Shown in pieces: positions 57,557 through 64,000 of a DNA stretch of 64,000 nt. The position numbers were made by a program, and so were the translations under genes. How positions within the stretch are numbered: position 1 is the first letter of the stretch; each line of letters begins with the position of its first letter. The notes beneath the pieces are model-generated. The model was not told where the DNA came from, did no database searches, and saw only the letters and a list, made by a program, of their open reading frames with translations. The DNA lies in the NCBI RefSeq assembly GCF_002723455.1, contig NZ_PDUS01000004.1, positions 201,003 through 265,002 of the forward strand. The letters are read 5' to 3'. This DNA is from Pseudoalteromonas sp. 3D05. Lineage in GTDB: Bacteria; Pseudomonadota; Gammaproteobacteria; Enterobacterales; Alteromonadaceae.

Positions 57557-59080
57557 TTGAGTGACTTTTTATTTTCAAATGAGGTAATTCAAGAGGCCAC
57601 ACTTAATAGCGAGCCCGATTTTTGGGATGTATTAGTTGTCGATGATGAAGATGACATTCATCAAGTGACCAAATTGGTATTATCCGGCTTTAAGTTTGAG
57701 AATAAAGCACTCAGGTTTCATCATGCATATTCTGCCCAAGAGGCCAAGCAATTATTACAACAACACCCTGACTTTTCTGTGGGTTTAATTGATGTTGTGA
57801 TGGAGACTAGTCACGCTGGGCTAGAGCTCATAAAGTTTATCCGCGAAGATATTAATAATCACGATATACGCTTAATCCTTAGGACCGGACAGCCAGGTGA
57901 AGCGCCTGAAGAAGCAGTCATTCGTGATTACGATATAAATGACTACAAAAACAAAACTGAGCTGACCGCTATAAAAATGAAGACGCTGCTTTATTCTGCA
58001 CTTCGAGCCCACAGAGATATTCAAATTATTGAGCGCCATAAAAAAGGGTTAGAAAGAATAATTACGGCTTCAAGTTCATTTTTAATGTGTGGCAGTGTTA
58101 ATGAATTTGCATCAACAATTTTAACTCATGTAAAAAATGTACTAGGTTTAGATGAAACCGAAATTTATTGTGCCGCGGCAGTAAACCAGCAAACATCTCC
58201 AGCAACTGACTTTGAGTTGCTTGCTGCCTCGGGCGTAAAATCCCTACCAATGAATAGTGATATTCCTGAGAATGTAAAAGCGCTATTTATTGATGCGCAT
58301 AATCGTAAATCTTCTTATAAAACAAATCATGACTATGTAGGCTATTTCTCTACTCAAGCAGGCCTTGAAGCTATGCTTTACATTCATAAGGGTTCTCAAC
58401 TAGGAGGCACGGAGCACCAACTTTTAGAATATTTTGCCAACAATATCGCCCTTGCCTACGATAATTTAAAAATGCGTGAAATGGTAAAAGATTCACAAAA
58501 AGAGTTATCCTATATTTTAGGTGAAGCCGTTGAAAAACGCTCTAAAGAAACCGGTTCTCACGTTAAAAGGGTTGCCTTATACAGTGAACTTTTAGGCAAG
58601 CTATACGGATTAAATGAATTTGAATGTGAAATAATCAAACTGGCCTCACCACTTCATGATATTGGCAAAATCAGCATTCCTGATAGCATTTTAAATAAAC
58701 CCGGAAAACTGGATGCTGAAGAATGGAAAATCATGCAGACTCATGCTCAAATTGGATACGACATTCTTAACAAGTCCAATAATGAAATTTTAAAATGCGG
58801 TTCACTTATTGCCTATCTTCATCATGAAAAATGGGATGGCACTGGTTACCCTAATCAATTAAAAGGAGAAGAAATACATATTACGGGACGCATTACAGCG
58901 CTTGCTGATGTCTTTGATGCGCTTGGCAGCGAACGATGCTATAAAAAAGCATGGTTAATGGATGACGTTATAGCGCTTATTAAAGAACAAAGAGGCAAGC
59001 AATTCGACCCCAAGTTAGTCGATTTATTCATCGAAAATTTAGCACTTTTTCTACAGATAAATAAACAATACCCAGACTAA
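57557..59080 (+). CDS. Response regulator with DUF3369 and HD-GYP phosphodiesterase domain
   Basis: 507 residues from a TTG start at 57557, with AAGGGT six bases upstream. Receiver domain about 22-150: DVLVVDDEDDIH has the acidic pair (Asp29-Asp30), and Asp79 in VGLIDVVME is the phosphate acceptor. Then a GAF-like DUF3369 region (about 165-300), a short coiled link, and the HD-GYP domain (about 310-490): SKETGSHVKRVALYSELL, PLHDIGKISIPDSILNKPGKL (core LHDIGKISIPD), HHEKWDGTGYPNQL, ALADVFDALGSERCYKKAW. All metal residues and the phospho-site are kept, so phosphorylation-controlled cyclic di-GMP hydrolysis is likely. No histidine kinase gene is adjacent, so the partner is encoded elsewhere. Confidence 0.93.
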   Translation: MSDFLFSNEVIQEATLNSEPDFWDVLVVDDEDDIHQVTKLVLSGFKFENKALRFHHAYSAQEAKQLLQQHPDFSVGLIDVVMETSHAGLELIKFIREDINNHDIRLILRTGQPGEAPEEAVIRDYDINDYKNKTELTAIKMKTLLYSALRAHRDIQIIERHKKGLERIITASSSFLMCGSVNEFASTILTHVKNVLGLDETEIYCAAAVNQQTSPATDFELLAASGVKSLPMNSDIPENVKALFIDAHNRKSSYKTNHDYVGYFSTQAGLEAMLYIHKGSQLGGTEHQLLEYFANNIALAYDNLKMREMVKDSQKELSYILGEAVEKRSKETGSHVKRVALYSELLGKLYGLNEFECEIIKLASPLHDIGKISIPDSILNKPGKLDAEEWKIMQTHAQIGYDILNKSNNEILKCGSLIAYLHHEKWDGTGYPNQLKGEEIHITGRITALADVFDALGSERCYKKAWLMDDVIALIKEQRGKQFDPKLVDLFIENLALFLQINKQYPD

Positions 59081-59200
59081 TGGTTGTAACATTTGTGTAA
59101 AATTGCCTTTTCAAATTAGGTACAATGCATTAGTATCTATTAGGTTTATTTCAACTATGTTCGCCTCCGTGTGGCTTACTTATTACAAAGGACTATAAAA

Positions 59201-60088
59201 GTGAGATTTGAACAACTAGAACAATTTGTAGCACTAGGTCAGCTTAGGCACTTTCGCCAAGCAGCTGAAACAACAAAAATTAGTACATCAGCGTTAACAC
59301 GCAGCATCCAAACATTAGAAGATGAAATGGGTTACGAGCTAGTTAAACGCTCTACTCGTTCGGTAAAATTAACCACTGAAGGTGAATTGTTTTTAAGCTA
59401 TGCGCAAGCGGCATTGAATGAACTTGAAGTAACTAAAAAACGTCTATACCAATCTGTTAATGGTTGTTCTGATGAAAAGTTAGTAATTGGCTATACCAAT
59501 AAAGCAAGTGCGATCGTCCCTGTTTCTTGTGGTCAGTTTTTAGCACAATACCCCCATGTAAAAATCGAGATGCAACTTCAAGAACCAAGTGAATTAATGC
59601 GTAAACTTCAGCTTGGTGAAATTGATATTAGCGTATGCTCACAAGCAATTAATAGCATAGGTACTGATATTCATTTACCTGATCAACTTATTTTATTTGT
59701 AGCTAAAACTCACCCACTCGCTGAAAAAAGTGATATTAGTAAACAAGATCTTATTGACTACCCAATGTATGGCTGTTTCTCACAGTCTAAGCAAATCCAA
59801 GCCATGTTAAACGAAGCTATTGAGGGGCTAAATAAAACACCGTCAATTAAAGTGGGCAGCATTGAGCAAGTGATGGATGGTTTATGTAAATCAAATCACT
59901 TTGCAATTGCCAGTATTGAACATGCTAACACAGTTGCAGAGCATACTGGTTTGGTGCAATTGAAAACAAATAAGGATTTAACGCAAGAACAACTGATAGT
60001 TAAAACAAGCCACCATGTCCCTCAGGGTGACCATGTAAATCAGCTGCTTTCACTTATTAAAAAGACAGCGCTGTCTATTAGTGAATAA
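59201..60088 (+). CDS. LysR-family transcriptional regulator
   Basis: 295 residues from the GTG at 59201, with AAGGA eight bases upstream; the longer ATG frame lacks a ribosome site. HTH at the start (FEQLEQFVALGQLRHFRQAAETTKISTSALTRSIQTLEDEMGYELVKRSTRSVKLT, core STSALTRSIQTLEDEMG and RSTRSVKLTTEG), then a periplasmic-binding-protein-like effector domain from about 90. Effector and target genes are not readable. It is followed by a terminator and then the oxygenase gene on the same strand. Confidence 0.9.
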   Translation: MRFEQLEQFVALGQLRHFRQAAETTKISTSALTRSIQTLEDEMGYELVKRSTRSVKLTTEGELFLSYAQAALNELEVTKKRLYQSVNGCSDEKLVIGYTNKASAIVPVSCGQFLAQYPHVKIEMQLQEPSELMRKLQLGEIDISVCSQAINSIGTDIHLPDQLILFVAKTHPLAEKSDISKQDLIDYPMYGCFSQSKQIQAMLNEAIEGLNKTPSIKVGSIEQVMDGLCKSNHFAIASIEHANTVAEHTGLVQLKTNKDLTQEQLIVKTSHHVPQGDHVNQLLSLIKKTALSISE

Positions 60089-60097
60089 ACATAAATC

Positions 60098-60126
60098 AAA
60101 AGCCTGATTACTTCAGGCTTTTTTTG
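60098..60126 (+). terminator. Intrinsic terminator after the LysR gene
   Basis: Stem AAAGCCTGA / TCAGGCTTT with a short loop, followed by a T run, ten bases after the stop codon. Confidence 0.9.
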
Positions 60127-60204
60127 CTTCTTTTTAGTAGATTTAAGTTCGCGTAAACGGCTTAATAGGCTAAACTGGCTAACCTTTCATACTTAGTACG
60201 TAAA

Positions 60205-60825
60205 ATGATCCCCTATTTCATTTCAGAAATCTATTTAGATGATATCGAGAAGCACGGTTTTACAATAATTCACAATGCGGTCTCTAAGACCCTCATTGCT
60301 CAACTCATGCTTGATTGCTATAGAGTAAACCCTGACTTTAATATTGCGGGTATTGGTCGAAAAAGTGATTTACACGTTGATAAAACTATCCGTAAAGATA
60401 AAACATTTTGGTTTGATGCCAGTAGCGAGGCACAGATTCATTACTTAGCGCTTATGGAAGAAATGAGGGGAGTACTGAATCGCAGTTTCTTTTTAGGCCT
60501 ATTCGACTACGAATGCCATTATGCTAAGTACCTTAATGGGGATTTTTATAAAAAACACTATGATGCATTTAAGGGTCGTTCTAATCGTATTTTTACAACG
60601 GTACTATATTTAAATACTCCTCCTAGTGGGGGCGAATTAGTAATCTACAAACCGCAAAGCAAGCAAGTCGAGGTTAATATTAAACCTCAAGCAGGCACGC
60701 TCGTGATGTTTGAAAGCGATCGCTTTATGCATGAAGTACTTCCTGCTGTCGATGATCGTTACTCTATCGCTGGTTGGTTTAGAATGAATACGTCTATCAG
60801 CGGAATTATTGATCCTCCTCGTTGA
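60205..60825 (+). CDS. Iron/2-oxoglutarate-dependent oxygenase (PKHD-type)
   Basis: 206 residues. The double-stranded beta-helix iron site is visible: HYDAF (His-x-Asp, about residues 117-119), the distal His in RFMHEVLP (about 175), and the 2-oxoglutarate Arg in DRYSIAGWF (about 185). The segment TTVLYLNTPPSGGELVIYKP is typical of prolyl-4-hydroxylase-like members. The substrate is unknown; related bacterial proteins act on ribosomal or translation proteins or on small molecules. No partner gene gives a hint. Its 3' end is 11 bases from the convergent ubiA. Confidence 0.87.
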   Translation: MIPYFISEIYLDDIEKHGFTIIHNAVSKTLIAQLMLDCYRVNPDFNIAGIGRKSDLHVDKTIRKDKTFWFDASSEAQIHYLALMEEMRGVLNRSFFLGLFDYECHYAKYLNGDFYKKHYDAFKGRSNRIFTTVLYLNTPPSGGELVIYKPQSKQVEVNIKPQAGTLVMFESDRFMHEVLPAVDDRYSIAGWFRMNTSISGIIDPPR

Positions 60826-60830
60826 CATTT

Positions 60831-60849
60831 ACTCACTTAAAAAGTGAGT
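60831..60849. terminator. Short hairpin between oxygenase gene and ubiA
   Basis: Eight-base perfect arms ACTCACTT / AAGTGAGT with a three-base loop, overlapping the ubiA stop codon. T-runs are short, so terminator function is uncertain. Confidence 0.4.
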
Positions 60850-61715
60850 GGCAAGGAGGCTGCTAATCCAATAAATATCACTAGCCCTACATAGTGGTTA
60901 TTCAAAAATGCTTTAAAGCACTGCTCTCTTTTACGCCTATGTATTAACCACTGCTGGTAAATTAAAAAGCCAGACGCTACACATAAACTAAGCCAATAAT
61001 AAAAACTTAGTTGATAGATAACTCCTACAATCGCAAGCAACCCTACAAAACAACAATTAAGTAAAAAGATCACCGCTCTATCTGCAAAGCCAAACAAAAT
61101 CGCCGTTGATTTAACCCCTATTTTTAAATCATCATCTCTATCAACCATCGCATACATTGTATCGTAAGCAACTGTCCAAATAATATTAGCCAAAAACAGT
61201 AGCCATGCTGCAACTGGAACATAACCGCTACATGCCATATATGCCATGGGTATCGCCCAACTAAACGCAGCCCCCAAAACCACTTGCGGTAGATGGGTAA
61301 AACGCTTCATAAAAGGATAACTAAACGCTAATACAAGCGCTCCTACCGAGAGCAAAATTGTTTGCCAGCTTAGTAACAATACAAGCCCAAAAGCAATGCT
61401 AATCAGCAACGCGAATAAGCTTAATGCTTCCCCACTACTCACCAGCCCAGCGGCGAGTGGTCGCTGAGCCGTGCGCTTCACTGAACCATCTATTTTGCGA
61501 TCAGCAAAATCATTGATCACACACCCGGCACTACGCATCACAAACACGCCTAAAGTAAAAACAACAAAATTTACTAAGCTAGGAACGCCTTGACTTGCAA
61601 GCCAAAGAGCCCAATAAGTAGGCCAAAGAAGCAGTAACGTTCCTATTGGTTTATCTGTTCGCATTAGTTGCTTGTAATAGGGTGTGTGTGCAACTTTTAA
61701 TGAAGCAAGTTTCAT
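60837..61715 (-). CDS. ubiA: 4-hydroxybenzoate octaprenyltransferase UbiA
   Basis: 292 residues, about eight membrane helices. It attaches the polyprenyl tail to 4-hydroxybenzoate in ubiquinone synthesis. The two Asp-rich metal motifs are clear: [24 protein letters not shown] (core NDFADRKID) and [17 protein letters not shown]. The opening [24 protein letters not shown] (core [16 protein letters not shown]) is also typical. Its ATG overlaps the ubiC stop (ATGA). Confidence 0.96.
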   Translation of the reverse strand: MKLASLKVAHTPYYKQLMRTDKPIGTLLLLWPTYWALWLASQGVPSLVNFVVFTLGVFVMRSAGCVINDFADRKIDGSVKRTAQRPLAAGLVSSGEALSLFALLISIAFGLVLLLSWQTILLSVGALVLAFSYPFMKRFTHLPQVVLGAAFSWAIPMAYMACSGYVPVAAWLLFLANIIWTVAYDTMYAMVDRDDDLKIGVKSTAILFGFADRAVIFLLNCCFVGLLAIVGVIYQLSFYYWLSLCVASGFLIYQQWLIHRRKREQCFKAFLNNHYVGLVIFIGLAASLPLTF

Positions 61716-62257
61716 TGGTATATAAAGGCCTTAGGTAAAAATATTTCACAAACCAAAAAGCGGTTTTGCGCTAGAGAGAAAACACTCCGGCGCCCCCACA
61801 ATGTTCGCTTTCCCTCGGAAGGTTGATCTATCAATTGCTGCACTGGGTGATGCTCATCAAAACAGGCGACTTCAATTTCAGTGCGTTTTAAATCAGGGTG
61901 TTGGAAAATGACATCACCTAACGGTTTATCGCCCAGCTCAAGTAATTGCTGCTGTTGCATACTTTTGGTTACGGGCAACCAGCTTTGCGCATAAACCATT
62001 GGCTGATTATTACACCAAAGTAATACTTCGCGGTTAACGCCCTCTTTATACTGACCATCGAGTAACGATTGTTGCTCAACATTTAGTTTAAATACTTTTT
62101 CACTGAGCACTTGCACATGAAAGTTACAGCCATGATGTTTTAATTTAGCCGTTAGTGAATTCGGCTCAAGTAGCCAATCTTTCTCATGATGAGTAAGCGG
62201 CTTAACAGTGGCACCATGCTGCCAATTAGCGTTCAATGAAAGGGGGAATGTAATCAC
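61712..62257 (-). CDS. ubiC: Chorismate pyruvate-lyase UbiC
   Basis: 181 residues from a GTG at 62257, giving [13 protein letters not shown]; another GTG at 62296 is possible and the choice is uncertain. It converts chorismate to 4-hydroxybenzoate and pyruvate, the first step of ubiquinone synthesis. Family segments: [33 protein letters not shown] (core [10 protein letters not shown]) and [24 protein letters not shown], the last carrying the C-terminal EIFLP motif with the active-site Glu. It is followed by ubiA with a four-base overlap, the usual ubiCA order. Confidence 0.88.
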   Translation of the reverse strand: MITFPLSLNANWQHGATVKPLTHHEKDWLLEPNSLTAKLKHHGCNFHVQVLSEKVFKLNVEQQSLLDGQYKEGVNREVLLWCNNQPMVYAQSWLPVTKSMQQQQLLELGDKPLGDVIFQHPDLKRTEIEVACFDEHHPVQQLIDQPSEGKRTLWGRRSVFSLAQNRFLVCEIFLPKAFIYQ

Positions 62258-62415
62258 GATATCTCTACTTAATAACAACCGAGTAAATGATACCACTGGC
62301 GGCTGTTATGAAAAAGTGATGATTAATGAATATAATAGCCTCTTCAGCCTGTATATTAATTGGTATTACGTATAAACTGTTAATCATGGCAGGAATATGG
62401 ATTACTTTACTTAAT

Positions 62416-62823
62416 ATGAAAAAAACGCTCTACGCAAGCATTTTACTCTTAACAATGTTATTTGGTTTATTAACCAGCTTTACTAGCCGTGCAGAGTCAA
62501 ACGTCGGTTACTTTGGTTTTGAGCCTGATATTATTGCTAATTACATTGCTCAGAATAATAAAAAGCTAGGTTACGTTCGTTTAACAGTAGATTTAATGCT
62601 AAGTGATATGGCTAATATTGCTGTTGTAGAACACCACACACCATTGCTTCGTGATGCGATTATTGAAATTTTATCAAAAGAACCTGAAGAAAATATCAAG
62701 TCACTGACAGGGCGTGAAGAAATTCGTAAGCGTTGCGCGCAAAGACTAAAAACCCTGCTCAAACAAGAAACAGGGCAAGAGATTATTCGTGAAGTACTAT
62801 TTACTAAATACCTTTACCATTAG
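62416..62823 (+). CDS. FliL-like exported protein
   Basis: 135 residues from the ATG at 62416, chosen because it begins with a good signal peptide (MKKTLYASILLLTMLFGLLTS, then SRA-ES); upstream in-frame starts lack a ribosome site. The mature part fits the FliL fold: VGYFGFEPDIIANYIA, LGYVRLTVDLMLSD, HHTPLLRDAIIEILSKEPEENIKSLTGREEIRKRC (core PLLRDAIIEILS and SLTGREEIR), and QEIIREVLFTKYLYH. No flagellar gene is near it, so it is an orphan FliL-like protein; an unrelated envelope role is possible. The 3' end overlaps glpG by 20 bases on the other strand. Confidence 0.8.
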   Translation: MKKTLYASILLLTMLFGLLTSFTSRAESNVGYFGFEPDIIANYIAQNNKKLGYVRLTVDLMLSDMANIAVVEHHTPLLRDAIIEILSKEPEENIKSLTGREEIRKRCAQRLKTLLKQETGQEIIREVLFTKYLYH

Positions 62824-63640
62824 TTTTTTTAGTTATAAAAAATTGTGCGGTTAGTGCATAAGCCATGCCACTGAGTAATCCACCTAAATGTGCCCAGTTA
62901 GCCATGCCTACAGGCAACATCTCAGCAAAGCCCAAAATAAGCCAAATAAGCATAAAACCAATAATCGCATTACTTACAAGTGCAGGCTGTTGCGGGTTAA
63001 GGGCACTGTATATCCAGCTATACCCTAATAAACCATAAACCACGCCACTTAAACCACCAAAGTTAGGGCCTACCATTAGAAACTCAGCCCAATTACTAAA
63101 CAAAGCGGTTACTAAAAACAAACCTATTAACGTGCTTTTACCAGCAAGCTTTTCAATACCGTCTCCCAGTGAGATCCACCAGATAATATTAAAAATTAAA
63201 TGAATCGCACTAAAGTGCACAATAGCAGGCGTCAACCAAGTAAGGGGCTGATTAGGGTTAAATTGTAATACACCATAAATTGACTCAAAACCACCGAGTA
63301 AGAAAGCGATATAAATACCTACACATAATAAAGTGACGGTTTGGTTGAGCCAGCTAAGTGCTTTAAAGCGTTCTTTTAAATTAAGTGACTGCCCTTGGTA
63401 ACTAAGAGGCGATTGCGTGTTACCAACCTGCCACGATGCATCTTGATAACGGGTATGGTTAGGGTTTTCAACAAACTCTTGCCATAAAGGTTTAGCTTGA
63501 TGAAAGTGCTCGGGGGCAATACAAATAATCACATTTTGGCCATCACTCGAGCGCAATTCGCCGCTAAGCCCTTGGCTTTTTATATAGTCGATAAAACCTT
63601 GCGCCGCGCGAGGATTATTAATACTGCCAAGCTCTATCAT
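62804..63640 (-). CDS. glpG: Rhomboid intramembrane protease GlpG
   Basis: 278 residues. N-terminal cytoplasmic domain (about 1-85) and six membrane helices. The catalytic Ser is in FGGLSGVVYGLLGY (GxSG), and the catalytic His in NWAHLGGLLSGMAYAL. HFSAIHLIFNIIWWISLG carries the conserved HxxxHxxxN-type helix 2. It cleaves membrane proteins within their helices. Its ATG overlaps the glpE stop by four bases; E. coli has the same glpE-glpG pairing, though without the glycerol-3-phosphate regulon genes here. Confidence 0.95.
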   Translation of the reverse strand: MIELGSINNPRAAQGFIDYIKSQGLSGELRSSDGQNVIICIAPEHFHQAKPLWQEFVENPNHTRYQDASWQVGNTQSPLSYQGQSLNLKERFKALSWLNQTVTLLCVGIYIAFLLGGFESIYGVLQFNPNQPLTWLTPAIVHFSAIHLIFNIIWWISLGDGIEKLAGKSTLIGLFLVTALFSNWAEFLMVGPNFGGLSGVVYGLLGYSWIYSALNPQQPALVSNAIIGFMLIWLILGFAEMLPVGMANWAHLGGLLSGMAYALTAQFFITKKTNGKGI

Positions 63641-63954
63641 TTTTCAACTAGCTCCGGCAACTGTACTTCCCACTGTGTAAACCCGCCGTCCATACTATAT
63701 ACGTCTTCAAACCCTTGCTCTGATAAGTAGTTAGCAGCACCTTGCGAACTCATACCGTGGTAACAAACAATAATGATTGGCTGATCAAACTCTTTGTTCA
63801 TCATAAATTCGCCAATGTTAGTATTCGACAAATGCTCAGAGCCAGGAATGTGGCCTGCTTGATATGAATTAGGATCACGAATATCTGCAATCACCACGTC
63901 TTCTTTATTAAGTAGCTCTTGAGTTTGGGCGATTGAAATATGTTTAAATGCCAT
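63637..63954 (-). CDS. glpE: Thiosulfate sulfurtransferase GlpE (rhodanese)
   Basis: 105 residues, a single rhodanese domain. VVIADIRDPNSYQAGHIPGSEHLS is the first conserved stretch (core IRDPNSYQAGHIPGS), and IIVCYHGMSSQGAANYL carries the catalytic Cys with the C-Y-H-G-M-S-S-Q loop of GlpE. It transfers sulfur from thiosulfate to acceptors such as thioredoxin or cyanide. It heads the two-gene glpEG unit. The 46 bases to the window edge hold only the start of its upstream region. Confidence 0.95.
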   Translation of the reverse strand: MAFKHISIAQTQELLNKEDVVIADIRDPNSYQAGHIPGSEHLSNTNIGEFMMNKEFDQPIIIVCYHGMSSQGAANYLSEQGFEDVYSMDGGFTQWEVQLPELVEK

Positions 63955-64000
63955 TGCTGCCTCTTAAAATAATACTTTTTTGTCCCGTCCTGAAATAGGT

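Overview
The window looks like chromosomal DNA from a marine gammaproteobacterium of the order Alteromonadales, most likely Pseudoalteromonas. The protein types point that way: DUF2982, a TIGR04211-type SH3 protein, PanP in place of PanD, an ArgH-acetyltransferase fusion, a PutA without a ribbon-helix-helix domain, and large TonB receptors. The low-to-moderate G+C and tight packing agree. This is inference from protein content; no rRNA is present. I saw no tRNA, rRNA, CRISPR array, transposase, prophage or integrase. The region is ordinary core genome with a few lineage-specific blocks.

Layout. 1-4.7 kb (minus): diacylglycerol kinase (cut by the window edge), an LTA-synthase-like phosphotransferase, a START protein and a CYTH-CHAD triphosphatase. 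4.9-10 kb: SH3 membrane protein, then an Lrp-type regulator divergent from putA with a near-consensus Lrp site between them. 10-17.9 kb: HD-GYP phosphodiesterase, gspB/gspA, cca, a coupled DUF1566 pair, and two uncharacterised proteins. 18.1-23 kb: RND efflux pair and msrA. 23-25.1 kb: btuB under a cobalamin riboswitch. 25.3-31.5 kb: yajQ, VanZ-like gene, panE, thiI, a TetR regulator, coaD and a Wzi-like outer-membrane protein. 31.6-33.4 kb: four genes in one minus-strand run, three of them tandem paralogues of a five-helix membrane protein I do not recognise. 33.6-40.8 kb: arginine cluster argCBFG-argH(A), divergent from argE with an ArgR-type operator between. 40.9-49 kb: panP, an EAL protein, and a tightly packed run mpl-ubiX-yadG-yadH-TrmB-like methyltransferase. 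49-52.5 kb: a 0.58 kb AT-rich leader and a large TonB receptor. 52.5-64 kb: uppP-folK-folB, plsY, tsaD, yjaG-DUF2007, DUF2721, a response regulator with HD-GYP, LysR, an iron/2-oxoglutarate oxygenase, ubiC-ubiA, a FliL-like protein, and glpE-glpG.

How the genes work together. Arginine synthesis from glutamate is nearly complete: acetyltransferase (fused to ArgH), ArgB, ArgC, ArgE, ArgF, ArgG and ArgH; ArgD is not here. PanP (beta-alanine), PanE (pantoate) and CoaD serve coenzyme A synthesis from scattered positions. UbiC, UbiA and UbiX serve ubiquinone synthesis. UppP, Mpl, PlsY, DgkA and the LtaS-like enzyme concern envelope lipids and peptidoglycan. Two HD-GYP proteins, one EAL protein and YajQ concern cyclic di-GMP. 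I saw no clearly new multi-gene defence or mobile system. The strongest candidate for something undescribed is the tandem membrane-protein cassette at 31559-33379.
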